Positions 50,975 to 61,074 are shown, counted from the stretch's first letter. The stretch: DNA of 64,000 bases from Bdellovibrio sp. ArHS (GCF_000786105.1 NZ_JTEV01000003.1:62001-126000), one strand, 5' to 3'. Translations and numbers: made by a program. The notes: generated by a model from the sequence alone, not told the origin.

Positions 50975-51913
50975 GTGAGTTTCTGGTTCTTACTACAAGT
51001 ACTTGTGAATTTGATTCTATTAGCAGGTGTTGTTGGTTTGTGGGTGCGTTTAAATCGTCCTCCTAAAGATGATCCCCGACTCAGCAAGGGTTTGCAGTTA
51101 TTACAAAGCAAAATCGCGGTTTTAGAAGATCTTTCGGACCGCACCGAAACGCAAGTGAATCAGTTGACGGCTTTGCTCGAACAAAAAGTCAAAGACATCC
51201 AAACCAAGATTCAGGCGTCTGACAAACAACTGGCAAAGATTGAACAAAGCATGCAGAAGAGTCTGGAAGTCGCGAAGATTTTCCAAGACCGTATACCTCA
51301 TAATGAAATCCTTGAACGCAAAAACACCATTAAATACGTCAAAGCGGCACGCTTGGCGCATCAGGGGCACAGCATCGACGATATTGCCGCACAAGTTCCC
51401 GAGTTGTCTCGCGGGGAAATAGAATTCATTGCTAACGTAAATCGCGATCAACTGATGTTCTGCGAAGACAGTCTTCCTGAATGGGCGCAAGGCGAGGTTG
51501 AAGACGAAACGAGCTCTAGCCTGAGCGACGTTGACAATATGTCCTTCATGAATCCCCTGCAAAGAGATTCAGCTCACGATATGAGCAATGTCTTTGAGGT
51601 TCCCAAGTCCGACAATGAAGCCTTGAAAAAACTGGGCGAAGCTTTTAAGGCCGCTTGTGTTGAAGTGGCAGAAAAAGAAACAGCGGCTCAGCAAACTGCG
51701 AACAATGTTTCGGCTTTATTCAATGTTACTCAGAATATTGCGCAAACTTTCTTAAGCGAGAAGCGAACACCGGTCGCACCGACAGCGGCCTCGAAACCGC
51801 AAGCAGTGGTCACGCCAGCGCCGGCCCCAACCGCAACAACCGGAGGAAAAAAAGACAATGTTATTCGCCCGGTAGAGTTTCGTCGCCTGGATATGACGAA
51901 AGATTTGGGCTAG
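50975..51913 (+). CDS. DUF2802-type membrane-anchored coiled-coil protein
   Basis: 312 residues from a GTG with GGGGAGG upstream. One membrane helix (about 5-23) is followed by a long coiled coil (about 35-120). A region KYVKAARLAHQGHSIDDIAAQVPELSRGEIEFIAN near residue 115-150 matches DUF2802, which looks like a helix-turn-helix. The remainder is low-complexity with Ala/Pro/Thr and ends basic. Such proteins occur in flagellar or chemotaxis operons of proteobacteria, but no such neighbours are adjacent here. Confidence 0.78.
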   Translation: MSFWFLLQVLVNLILLAGVVGLWVRLNRPPKDDPRLSKGLQLLQSKIAVLEDLSDRTETQVNQLTALLEQKVKDIQTKIQASDKQLAKIEQSMQKSLEVAKIFQDRIPHNEILERKNTIKYVKAARLAHQGHSIDDIAAQVPELSRGEIEFIANVNRDQLMFCEDSLPEWAQGEVEDETSSSLSDVDNMSFMNPLQRDSAHDMSNVFEVPKSDNEALKKLGEAFKAACVEVAEKETAAQQTANNVSALFNVTQNIAQTFLSEKRTPVAPTAASKPQAVVTPAPAPTATTGGKKDNVIRPVEFRRLDMTKDLG

Positions 51914-51916
51914 CCT

Positions 51917-52159
51917 TTGGCATCCCGGGGATTTTTGAACTCTTTGCAGAAAGATCAGATTCTTCACGCGATCGTGGAAGAGGTCACCTCTGCGAAAGAG
52001 ACCCTGTGCAATTTTCAAGGCGAACTTTTACTCGTTGGCAATCACACCGGTCTGCCTTTAAAAAAAGGCGATCCCATCAAATTACAAATTATCAGTACTC
52101 ATCCTCTGCAATTTCAAATATTCGACGCCAAGAATATGCGATTTCAACGAGTGGTCTAA
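51917..52159 (+). CDS. Small protein of unknown function
   Basis: 80 residues if it begins at the TTG at 51917; a TTG at 51935 with GGGGA close before it is an alternative. It follows the DUF2802 gene by 3 bases. The strand pattern FQGELLLVGNHTGLPLKKGDPIKLQIIS suggests a small beta barrel (PilZ-like in outline) but has no PilZ RxxxR. Function unknown. Confidence 0.6.
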   Translation: MASRGFLNSLQKDQILHAIVEEVTSAKETLCNFQGELLLVGNHTGLPLKKGDPIKLQIISTHPLQFQIFDAKNMRFQRVV

Positions 52160-52218
52160 TTTACCTAGAGCTTCTGACAGCGCCTCCCTTATCCTAGAAG
52201 TAAGGAAGAGAGGTGTCC

Positions 52219-52656
52219 ATGGTCACGAAGATTGAAAAGACAATCGCCCTTAAAGCTCCCCGCGAAGAAATCTGGCGAGCCCTTACCAAGAAGAATGAAC
52301 TCTCTCAGTGGTGGAACGAAGGCGTGATTCTTCAGCCTGATATCGGCGGGATTTTTCAGGAACCTTGGGTTGATAGCGAAGGACAGAAACATTTGGCCTC
52401 GGGCCGAGTCGTTTATTCCCGGGAAAATCATGACATTGTTTTTACCTGGCACGAACACGAATGGCGTCCCGAATGGGAAACCGAGTGTATGCTGAAGATC
52501 GAAGACAAAGGTGAAGAACGCACGGTCACTCTTCAACACTATGGCTGGGAACATTTTCCCGACATGCAGCGCGAAGCTTTGCAAAAAGAGTTCGATGTGG
52601 TTTGGGACATTCACCTGAAAGAGTTGAAAAAATATATTGAGGCAGGGCCGCATTAA
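52219..52656 (+). CDS. SRPBCC (AHSA1-like) family protein
   Basis: 145 residues from the ATG at 52219 with AGAGAGG upstream. The START/Bet v1-like fold shows in the starting strand KIEKTIALKAPREEIWRALT, a hydrophobic cavity pattern, and the terminal helix FDVVWDIHLKELKKYIEAG. AHSA1-type members bind small hydrophobic ligands or chaperone clients. No ligand can be named. Confidence 0.85.
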   Translation: MVTKIEKTIALKAPREEIWRALTKKNELSQWWNEGVILQPDIGGIFQEPWVDSEGQKHLASGRVVYSRENHDIVFTWHEHEWRPEWETECMLKIEDKGEERTVTLQHYGWEHFPDMQREALQKEFDVVWDIHLKELKKYIEAGPH

Positions 52657-52742
52657 ACTCGCGGCCAAGTCTGTCTTTACTAAAATGTAATCGTCAACTC
52701 GAATTAATTTACTCTCATCTGCGAATCTGTTTCTGAGTCACT

Positions 52743-52769
52743 TAAGCAAGGAAAACTAGCGTCCGATAG
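52743..52769 (+). promoter_or_regulatory. Possible FliA-like promoter of the giant RCC1 lipoprotein gene
   Basis: TAAGCAAG (52743-52750), 11 bases, TCCGATAG (52762-52769). The -10 keeps CCGATA and the spacing is right, but the -35 matches only TAA. The ATG is 7 bases beyond the -10 with no ribosome site, so the message would be leaderless or the promoter call wrong. Confidence 0.4.
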
Positions 52770-52776
52770 TATATAC

Positions 52777-55700
52777 ATGAACCGTATATTCATTTTTTGG
52801 ACGTTCTTAGGTTTGAATGTAATTGGTTGTGGGGGAGTGGAATCCGTCTTGGGCCCTGTTGATAAGATCACAGGGACAAGCACGGCGCCCTCGAAGCCAG
52901 GTTTTATTTCAACGCAGCCAGCAAGCCCCGGAAGTTCGCTCACACCTTTAGTAAAAGGGACGGCGGATGATGCGACACTCATGGTGGCGCTTTATTCAGA
53001 TGCGAACTGCACGGTTTCGATAGGCGGCGGCATTCGTCCTGTTTTTGTTTCCAGCGGCGTTCCTGTCTCGGTAATTCCCAATTCCACCACAAGTATTTAC
53101 GTCCAGGGGTTTAGCAGTACGGGTTTGTCATCCCCGTGTTCTTTTCTGACCAACTACACGCATGTTGGATCTATCGGTAGCGGCGATCTTTTGCTTTTAG
53201 GATTGAACATTCAAAATGCCTCGCCCACAAATACGGTTGCTGCCAGTTTAAGCTGGGGATCGTATGTGGGATCTCCCACGCAATGGTGTCTTTTGGAAAA
53301 CAACACTGATCCCGAGGCCTGTACCTGGCAAAGCTTCCCTTTGTCGGGAACTTTTTTAATGTCGGGCACGCAGGGTGGAAAAACGTTATCGGCTTGGCTG
53401 AAAGATGGTGCCGGCAATATCAGTCCTCGCGTCGGAAGTAACACGGTGATTCTCGATACCGTGGCGCCAGGCGTGCCTTCATCGCCGATTTTAAATCCTG
53501 TCTCTGGTTCTGCCTCTTTGACGCCCTTTTTGCGTGGTACAGCCGATCTTGATACCGCAAACATCGCGCTATTTTCAGACAGTGCCTGCAGTCAGGGAAT
53601 TGGTTATGGCACAAAAACTGTTTTCGAAGCTATAGGTATTCAGATCAATGTGACCGCGAATGCCACCACGCAGATCTTCTCTAAAACTTATGACTTCGCA
53701 GGAAACGTTTCAGGTTGTAATTCCTTTGCAACATATACACACGCTGCAGCCCCAGCGGGTGGCGGCAGTCTGTCGTTGGGACTTATTTCCATCGCACCCA
53801 CATCGCCTGGATCTTCCACGGCGCCCGTGTTGGTCGGATGGGCTTCGACAGATGTGGCCAACGTTCAGTTCTACTCAGACTCAAGTTGTTCGACGTTATT
53901 GAAGACCGATCCGAAGTCGACCTTTGTTGGCGCGGGCAGCAGTCTGACAGTCTCGGCGAATGCCAACACAATGATCTTCGCCAAAGGGATCGATGCCTCG
54001 TCTTCTGCTTCGCCTTGTACGTTTCTTACTCAGTACCGTAACGACAGTGTGAGTCCTGCATGGACGGGCACGATCACACACGCGGGCTCTTATTCTTCTT
54101 TGAGCGTAGCGCCAGTGATCACAGTCCAGATGAATGCCACCGACGCAAGTGGCGTGCAACGCTATGAATATGCAGTAGGGACGACAAACTTTTCCGGGGC
54201 GGCGTTGACCCAACAAAATGTTTTGGGTTGGACGGAATTCAGTTCTTCGACATTGCAGCCGACGGGACTGACGTTGTCCTCGGGAACTCAATACTTCGTT
54301 AATGTGCGGGTGACTGACGTTGCAGGAAATGTTTCGGCAGTGCGGTCTTCGAGTGGTTGGATTGCCGACACCGTGGCGCCAAGTGCGGCGCCGGTTCTTG
54401 CGTCATCAGATCCCCTTTCACCTTCGAAGGATACGTTTTCTCCGGCTGTCATCGGTACGGCGACAGCCGACACCGAAACGGTTCGTCTGTATAACAATTC
54501 CTCTTGTACCGGCTTAATCGGGTCAGGAACCCGCGCGCAGTTTGTTTCCACAGGTATTAGCGTCACTCTGACGCCAAATTCTGCAAGTTCCATTTATGCC
54601 AAGGCTCTGGATGCCGCGGGAAATGAATCCGTCTGTTCGTCCAGCGCTTTCAGTTTTGAGCATGACAATATTGCCCCGACAGTCTCTTCGTTCTCAATCA
54701 GTTCCCTAAACCCCACGAATAGCTCCGTTTACCAACTTTCTTTCGGGGGAACCGGCGGCGTTCCCAACTCTTACTGTCTTTTGGAAAATTCAACGAATTT
54801 AGGTTCGTGTGTCTGGAACACTCTTCCTTTGCCGACAAACTTCACGGTGGGTGCGGTCAATGGCGCTAAGACACTTTCTTTGTGGTTACAAGATGCCGCT
54901 GGCAATATCAGCGCTCGTTTCGATTCCAATTCCATCACTTTAGATACGGTGGCTCCAAACAGTGTTTCTGCAGGCACGACCAGCCCCGCGTCGCCGGGAT
55001 CTTCATTAACACCGTTTGTTTCGGGATCTGCGGATGCGGATGTGCACACTGTGCAACTCTATTCTGACAGCTCTTGTGCAAGCGCTATTGGGTCAGGCTC
55101 TCGGGCGCAGTTTGTAAGTTCAGGCGTGGTCACAGCCGTGGCTATGAGCGCAACGACAAGCATCTATGCAAAGGCCTTTGATGCCGCTGGCAATTCGTCT
55201 TCCTGCAATCTTTTAACCAACTATACGCATTCGGCAGGTTCGGGTGGGGGCAGTTTGTCTTTGGGACTTATTTCCGTCAGTCCTTCTTCGCCCGGAAATT
55301 TATCAGCTGTTTCTTTAGTGGGATGGACGTCGGCAGACGTGGCAACTGTGAATATCTATTCAGACGCCTCTTGTTCGACATTGCTAAAAACGGATGCCAA
55401 AGCTGTCTTTACTGGTGCGGGTTCTTCGGTGACTGTGGCAGCCAATACGAACACGCTTCTTTTTGCCAAAGGTGTCGATGCTTCTTCGGCGACTTCGCCC
55501 TGTACGTTCTTAACCCAGTATCGTCATGATGGGATCGTGCCTGCTTGGAGTGGATCTATCACGCATGCTGCTTTGTCTTCCTCATTAACGGATTCTCCTT
55601 CGATCACGGTGCAGATGAATGCCACGGACGCCTCGGGAATTGCCAAATACGAATATGCCCTGGGGTCAGCAAACTCCTCGGGATCAGCGGCAGCACAGAC

Positions 55701-58700
55701 AGATATTCTGCCTTGGACATTGTTAAGCACTTCCTCTGTGCAGGAGTCGGCGCTGGCTCTGGCCCATGGTGGGACATATTACGTCAATGTGCGGGTGACG
55801 GATAATGCAGGCAATTCGCTGGTGCGCTCTTCTGCGGGGTGGAGCGTAGATAATGTCGCGCCAACGGTGCCGGTGATTACAGCTTCAAACCCAGTATCGC
55901 CTTCGAATGCCACATTTGCTCCGGCACTTTCAGGAACGGCGTCCGCCGATACGCAAACGGTGCAATTTTTCGCGGATGCGGGTTGCAGTGCTTCGCTGGG
56001 TTCAGGAACACGAGCTCAGTTTGTCGGCGTAGGTGTCACGGTGAATCTTCTTTCCAATACAGTGAATCAGATTTATGCCAAAGCTCTGGATGCCGCGGGA
56101 AATGCCTCTAGCTGTACCGCGACCGCTTTTGTCTACGAGCACAACAATGTTGCTCCTTCGATTTCATCCTTTGCAATTTCTTCTGCCACGCCAACAAATT
56201 CTCCTGTCTTCGGTCTTTATTTTGGTGGCACCGTCGGCGTTCCCACTCACTACTGCCTTCAGGAAAATTCAACGACAGTAGGCAGCTGTTCATGGAATTC
56301 ATTCCCTTTACCTTCGACCTACACTGTCACGGGAACGAATAATGCGAAGACTTTATCTTTGTGGTTAAGAAATGCTGCAGGGAACGTCAGTTCGCGCATT
56401 GATTCAAATGTGGTGACTTTGGATACGGTGGCGCCGAATGCCCCGTCGGGAGGAGCCACAACTCCTGCATCACCGGGCACTTCGTTGACTCCTTTTATCA
56501 CGGGGGTCAGCGATGCGGATGTTAAAAATATTTCTCTTTATTCTGATTCTACCTGCGGCAGTTTGATGGGTTCGGGATCGCGATCTCAGTTTAGCAGTTC
56601 AGGAATTCTGGTTTCCGTCGCGGTCAATTCCACGACGAATATCTATGCCCAGACGCAAGATGCCGCAGGAAATACATCGGCTTGTACGGCACTGATTACT
56701 TATCAGCATCTAAATACAACAACCGACCCCGAGATGAGCTTCGGAATTGCCGCATTGACAGTCGATGAAGGTGTGGGTTTGGTGAAGGTCTCGGTCCGCT
56801 TGTCAAAAGCGCGCAATGTGGACACGGTGATTCCTTTTACGGTCTCGGGAACCGCAAGCAATCCTGTGGATCATGATCTGGCGGCGGGAAACATGACTAT
56901 TCCGGCTTATCTTACCGAAGGATTTATTAGCTTTTCGGTTTATGACGATCCGCTGGTGGAAACTGACAAAACCGTGGTTATAAATTTAGGAACTGCACCT
57001 GGCGGAGTTGTGAGTGGCCCCATTGGCACCTATACTCTCACGATCAAGGACAATGACACCGTCATTCCCAACAATCTGGCCAAACAGATTCGGTCGGTTG
57101 CTAGCGCCCAACATACTTGTGTTGTGATTGGCGAAAGTTTGGCTTGTTGGGGAAGAAATGATTATGGCCAAATCGGTGATGGGACTACGACGACACGAAC
57201 GCGTCCTTATTATCCTCCGGGTTTGCAAACCGGTGTTAGTCAGGTTGCTGTCGGCTATCTGAATACCTGCGTGATTCAAAATGGCGGAGTGAAGTGCTGG
57301 GGATACAATGGGTCGGGTCAATTGGGCGACGGCACGACGACAAACTCTTTGGTCCCCGTGCAGGTCATGGGGCTTACCAGTGGGGTGACAGATTTATCCT
57401 TTGACGGTTACGCGGGTCATGGCTGTGCCGTTCATAATGGCGCGGCGAAATGTTGGGGCTATAATGCTTTTTCTCAGTTAGGTGATGGCACGACGACGAC
57501 GCGGAGTAATCCAACAACGGTCGTTGGTTTAGACGCCAATGTCACCAGGGTTCGGGTGTCCTCAATTTACAATTCCACCTATGGACATGTTGGATTTTCG
57601 TGCGCTCTGCAAAAGGGGGCCATGAAGTGTTGGGGTTACGGTGGTTATGGTCAACTGGGTGATGGGGCCTCTGCTTCCCGAAGTATTCCAGTTCAAGTCG
57701 CGGGCTTAACCGAAGGTGTGACGGATCTTTCGATGAATGGCGGTTACTATGGAACCACTTGCGCCGTTCACAAAGGAGCCGCGAAATGTTGGGGATACAA
57801 TGGCTCAGGACAAGTCGGAGACGGCACGACCACCACGCGGGCGACACCGGTGCAGGTTTTTGGCATGACTCAAAATGTGACCCAGATTCAAGCTTACTAC
57901 AGTTCTTCTTGTGCGATTATGAATGGAGAATTGCGTTGCTGGGGTTACAACAATTATGGACAGATAGGTGATACGACCACCGCAAACACCTCTTTTCCAA
58001 TCCAAGTTGACAACATGGCTGATGGAGTCGATCTGCTTGGTGCTGGCGCGGGTGATAGCTACACCGTGTGCGCCACTCGTCGCGGTATTTTACGCTGCTG
58101 GGGTTATAATAACTACGGTCAAATTGGTGATGGCTCATCGACCAATCGGACTTCTCCAGTGAAAAACGTGGCTCTTGATTATGCGGGACGCTCGACAATT
58201 ACAAAAGTAGTACAGGGTTCTGTGCATGCCTGTGCGATTCAGGATGGCGGCCTTAAGTGTTGGGGTTACAACGACTATGGTCAACTCGGTGACGGAAGCG
58301 CGGTCAATCGTTATGCTCCGACACCAGTTGTGGGATTGTCTTCGGGAGTCACCGATGTTGTTTTGGGAAGATACAATACCTGCGCAATTCACAATGGTGC
58401 GATGAAGTGTTGGGGGTACAATGCCTATGGCCAGTTGGGCGATGGCACAACCACCACGCGCTATCTGCCTACGCAAGTTCAGGGCCTGACCGCGAATGTT
58501 GAAAAAATATATATAAAACAAGGCGGACCTGATTATGATTGGGCTTGCGCAATTCAATCTGGCTCGGCGTTCTGCTGGGGCTACAATGGTTACGGACAAA
58601 TTGGTGATGGCACGACCGTGACAAAAAATATTCCGACTCAGGTGGTGGGTTTCACTGCCGGAGTGACACAGCTTTCTTTATCTTCAGATGCTTCTGTCGG

Positions 58701-60516
58701 TTATACCTGCGGTCTTAAAAACGGTGCGGCCTTCTGTTGGGGTTACAATGGTTACGGACAATTAGGCGATGACACGACAACTAGTAGAAGTACTCCGACT
58801 CAAGTTTTGGATCTGACTGCTGGTGTAACTCAGATCGCAACTGCGGGACAGTATGGTCATACCTGTGCCGTGGTGAATGGCGGATTGAAGTGCTGGGGTA
58901 AAAACACCAATGGTCAGTTGGGTGTTGGTAATACGACGGATTACGATACGCCACGCAATGTGACCGGAATGGCTAGTGGCGTGCAAAAAGTCGTCGTCGC
59001 GGGCCGAGGGAACTACGGTTATACCTGTGCCATCCAGAATGGCGGTGCATGGTGCTGGGGATATAATGGTTATGGCCAAATAGGTGATGGAACAGTGACT
59101 TCGCAATTGAACCCAGCGCAAGTCATCGGGCTTACCAACAATGTCACCGATATCGTTGTCAGTGATGGACAATATGGAGCAACCTGTGCGCTGCAAACAG
59201 GTGGAGCTGCGAAGTGTTGGGGTTATAACAACTATGGCCAGTTGGGCGATGGTACGACGACCAGCAGTTCCTCGCCTAAATCTATCTATGCTGCCAATGT
59301 GACGGCAGTGTCTTTGCCGTCAAGTTTTGGTGATGTGAATTTCACGATGTTTATCAAAGATGGAATTATCTTCGGTTCGGGACGAAACGATTACGGTCAG
59401 TTGGGGAACGGTTGGACAGGAAGTCAATCCACGCCGACCGAAGTTCCTCTGTTCCTGGAACCCAATACCATCGCCAGTGGAATCACCAAAATGGCGGCGG
59501 GAAAAAATCACACCTGTCTTCTGCGAGATGGCGCGGTCAAATGCTGGGGTAAAAATACTTTTGGTCAACTGGGTGATGGCACCTCCACAGACCGTCTGGT
59601 TCCCGTGGCTGTCGGAGGCCTGACGGCGGATGTTTCTGCTTTGGAAGCGGGGGACTCTTTCACTTGTGCCGTGAAGTTAGGAGCGGCTTACTGTTGGGGC
59701 AGCAACAGTGCGGGACAGCTTGGCAATAACTCGACAGTGGCGTCGACGGTGGCTGTGACCCCCACAGGGTTGGGAAGCAATATCACGGCGATTTCAGCGG
59801 GGAAAACGCATGCCTGTGCAATTCAGGGAGCCGTGGGAAAATGTTGGGGGCAAAACAACTACGGTCAACTGGGCAATGGCACAGCCACAGCTAGCTTAAC
59901 GCCCGTGACGGTCGGTTCTCTTAATGGCTTGACCGCCATTTCTGTCGGTGAGCTTCATACCTGTGGCCTCAGTGGGGGACAGGGATATTGTTGGGGCAAC
60001 AACGGCAATGGCCGCCTTGGTGACGGCACCAGCACGACTCAATATGTACCGACCGCCGTTTTAGATTTTTCGACAAATGTATCTGATATCTCGGCAGGTA
60101 AGGGCCACACCTGTGGCGTGATGAATGGCGCTGCTTATTGTTGGGGTGGCAACTCGTACGGTCAGATCGGTGACAGTTCCCAGACGGCGCGTTTTGAGCC
60201 GACGCCCGTGGTTTCTTTGGGATCCAGCGTGACGACTGTTTCTGCCGGAGACGAACATACATGTGCCATTAAAAATCAACAGGTGCGCTGTTGGGGACGA
60301 AACGATCGCAGTCAGTTAGGTGTGGGCACGGGACCGGATCAGGATGTTCCTGCAGTTGTCTCTGCGATTTCGGGTATGACAGATGTCTCTGCGGGAGGTT
60401 CTCACACGTGCGCGATGCGACGGCATGTGGCTTATTGTTGGGGCGCTAATGAAAGTTCGCAGGTGGGGGATGGAACGGTTGCGGATATGCCGGTGCCATC
60501 GCTGGCACCGAACTAA
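52777..60516 (+). CDS. Giant lipoprotein with Ig-like repeats, a Calx-beta domain and RCC1 propellers
   Basis: 2579 residues. The signal MNRIFIFWTFLGLNVIGC carries a lipobox with Cys18. Residues about 25-1315 are Ig-like/beta-sandwich modules of about 90-100 residues that repeat phrases such as YSDSSCSTLL, YAKALDAAGN and LDTVAPN; a 495-residue set of them occurs twice in tandem. Residues about 1318-1428 form a Calx-beta domain (DPEMSFGIAALTVDEG, TLTIKDND). From about 1437 to the end there are 22 RCC1-type units of about 50 residues (C-x-I-x-x-G-x-x-K-C-W-G-Y-N-x-x-G-Q-L-G-D-G), all but one with CWG. The RCC1 part is rich in paired Cys. It is probably an outer-membrane surface protein that binds cells or matrix. 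Confidence 0.9.
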   Translation: MNRIFIFWTFLGLNVIGCGGVESVLGPVDKITGTSTAPSKPGFISTQPASPGSSLTPLVKGTADDATLMVALYSDANCTVSIGGGIRPVFVSSGVPVSVIPNSTTSIYVQGFSSTGLSSPCSFLTNYTHVGSIGSGDLLLLGLNIQNASPTNTVAASLSWGSYVGSPTQWCLLENNTDPEACTWQSFPLSGTFLMSGTQGGKTLSAWLKDGAGNISPRVGSNTVILDTVAPGVPSSPILNPVSGSASLTPFLRGTADLDTANIALFSDSACSQGIGYGTKTVFEAIGIQINVTANATTQIFSKTYDFAGNVSGCNSFATYTHAAAPAGGGSLSLGLISIAPTSPGSSTAPVLVGWASTDVANVQFYSDSSCSTLLKTDPKSTFVGAGSSLTVSANANTMIFAKGIDASSSASPCTFLTQYRNDSVSPAWTGTITHAGSYSSLSVAPVITVQMNATDASGVQRYEYAVGTTNFSGAALTQQNVLGWTEFSSSTLQPTGLTLSSGTQYFVNVRVTDVAGNVSAVRSSSGWIADTVAPSAAPVLASSDPLSPSKDTFSPAVIGTATADTETVRLYNNSSCTGLIGSGTRAQFVSTGISVTLTPNSASSIYAKALDAAGNESVCSSSAFSFEHDNIAPTVSSFSISSLNPTNSSVYQLSFGGTGGVPNSYCLLENSTNLGSCVWNTLPLPTNFTVGAVNGAKTLSLWLQDAAGNISARFDSNSITLDTVAPNSVSAGTTSPASPGSSLTPFVSGSADADVHTVQLYSDSSCASAIGSGSRAQFVSSGVVTAVAMSATTSIYAKAFDAAGNSSSCNLLTNYTHSAGSGGGSLSLGLISVSPSSPGNLSAVSLVGWTSADVATVNIYSDASCSTLLKTDAKAVFTGAGSSVTVAANTNTLLFAKGVDASSATSPCTFLTQYRHDGIVPAWSGSITHAALSSSLTDSPSITVQMNATDASGIAKYEYALGSANSSGSAAAQTDILPWTLLSTSSVQESALALAHGGTYYVNVRVTDNAGNSLVRSSAGWSVDNVAPTVPVITASNPVSPSNATFAPALSGTASADTQTVQFFADAGCSASLGSGTRAQFVGVGVTVNLLSNTVNQIYAKALDAAGNASSCTATAFVYEHNNVAPSISSFAISSATPTNSPVFGLYFGGTVGVPTHYCLQENSTTVGSCSWNSFPLPSTYTVTGTNNAKTLSLWLRNAAGNVSSRIDSNVVTLDTVAPNAPSGGATTPASPGTSLTPFITGVSDADVKNISLYSDSTCGSLMGSGSRSQFSSSGILVSVAVNSTTNIYAQTQDAAGNTSACTALITYQHLNTTTDPEMSFGIAALTVDEGVGLVKVSVRLSKARNVDTVIPFTVSGTASNPVDHDLAAGNMTIPAYLTEGFISFSVYDDPLVETDKTVVINLGTAPGGVVSGPIGTYTLTIKDNDTVIPNNLAKQIRSVASAQHTCVVIGESLACWGRNDYGQIGDGTTTTRTRPYYPPGLQTGVSQVAVGYLNTCVIQNGGVKCWGYNGSGQLGDGTTTNSLVPVQVMGLTSGVTDLSFDGYAGHGCAVHNGAAKCWGYNAFSQLGDGTTTTRSNPTTVVGLDANVTRVRVSSIYNSTYGHVGFSCALQKGAMKCWGYGGYGQLGDGASASRSIPVQVAGLTEGVTDLSMNGGYYGTTCAVHKGAAKCWGYNGSGQVGDGTTTTRATPVQVFGMTQNVTQIQAYYSSSCAIMNGELRCWGYNNYGQIGDTTTANTSFPIQVDNMADGVDLLGAGAGDSYTVCATRRGILRCWGYNNYGQIGDGSSTNRTSPVKNVALDYAGRSTITKVVQGSVHACAIQDGGLKCWGYNDYGQLGDGSAVNRYAPTPVVGLSSGVTDVVLGRYNTCAIHNGAMKCWGYNAYGQLGDGTTTTRYLPTQVQGLTANVEKIYIKQGGPDYDWACAIQSGSAFCWGYNGYGQIGDGTTVTKNIPTQVVGFTAGVTQLSLSSDASVGYTCGLKNGAAFCWGYNGYGQLGDDTTTSRSTPTQVLDLTAGVTQIATAGQYGHTCAVVNGGLKCWGKNTNGQLGVGNTTDYDTPRNVTGMASGVQKVVVAGRGNYGYTCAIQNGGAWCWGYNGYGQIGDGTVTSQLNPAQVIGLTNNVTDIVVSDGQYGATCALQTGGAAKCWGYNNYGQLGDGTTTSSSSPKSIYAANVTAVSLPSSFGDVNFTMFIKDGIIFGSGRNDYGQLGNGWTGSQSTPTEVPLFLEPNTIASGITKMAAGKNHTCLLRDGAVKCWGKNTFGQLGDGTSTDRLVPVAVGGLTADVSALEAGDSFTCAVKLGAAYCWGSNSAGQLGNNSTVASTVAVTPTGLGSNITAISAGKTHACAIQGAVGKCWGQNNYGQLGNGTATASLTPVTVGSLNGLTAISVGELHTCGLSGGQGYCWGNNGNGRLGDGTSTTQYVPTAVLDFSTNVSDISAGKGHTCGVMNGAAYCWGGNSYGQIGDSSQTARFEPTPVVSLGSSVTTVSAGDEHTCAIKNQQVRCWGRNDRSQLGVGTGPDQDVPAVVSAISGMTDVSAGGSHTCAMRRHVAYCWGANESSQVGDGTVADMPVPSLAPN
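53761..56730 (+). repeat. Tandem 1485-base protein-coding superrepeat
   Basis: The segment beginning GGCGGCAGTCTGTCGTTGGG at 53761 recurs with moderate divergence at 55246, a period of 1485 bases or 495 residues. A third partial copy (its last third) precedes it at about 53176-53760. This is a sign of internal duplication. Confidence 0.75.
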
Positions 60517-60561
60517 ATTGCTAAAAACTGATCCATGAGTCTGGATAGGGCAGTTAGTAAA

Positions 60562-61074
60562 TTACTTGGAGCTTTCTTTGATGAACAAAGTCAGATAGTG
60601 GCGAACCATGTACTCAAGTTTGACCGGCAAACCTTGATACATCCACACCAGCTCGCCGAAGGCACCCCATTTGGCTTCAACGATATGTTCATCCATCACG
60701 TTTGTGGCCGTCTGTTGCGCTTCGGTAGATCCAGGCGTTGGAATGTAATTCGTACCGATGAAGTTGAAGCGGATGCTGATCTGTCCTGGCGCTTTTAAAG
60801 AGAAAATCATCTTAAAGCCATTGCGGAAAAGCATGAAGTCCGCGTGGGTCTTGGCGATGCCGTAGATTTTGATACGGCCTAGTGCGGAAGGCTTTAATTC
60901 ATTGAAAGAGGTTGAGGCATCAACAAATTCAGTTTTTAGCTCAAGCAGAAATTGAATGCTTTCGTTGATCAGAATTTTTTCTGAATCAAATCCGAAGCTC
61001 ATATCCACGAGGCCAGACTCTTCCATTTGTTGTTCAGCTTTCACAAGTTCTTTAATCCAGCTGATTTTTTCCAT
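60562..61074 (-). CDS. Protein of unknown function
   Basis: 170 residues from the ATG at 61074, preceded by GGGAGGG. It starts with an amphipathic helix (MEKISWIKELVKAEQQMEE), then a beta-rich middle and a C-terminal WMYQGLPVKLEYMVRHYLTLF. There is no signal peptide or membrane segment. I do not recognise a family. It lies tail to tail with the giant gene. Confidence 0.7.
   Translation of the reverse strand: MEKISWIKELVKAEQQMEESGLVDMSFGFDSEKILINESIQFLLELKTEFVDASTSFNELKPSALGRIKIYGIAKTHADFMLFRNGFKMIFSLKAPGQISIRFNFIGTNYIPTPGSTEAQQTATNVMDEHIVEAKWGAFGELVWMYQGLPVKLEYMVRHYLTLFIKESSK

Noticed and set aside
57121-60500. Long antisense frames and tandem DNA repeats in the RCC1 part, at first glance like a CRISPR or a repeat array
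   Set aside because: The repeats are about 150 bases long, fully coding in one frame as RCC1 units, and vary as protein repeats do. Antisense frames come from the GC pattern of the repeat.
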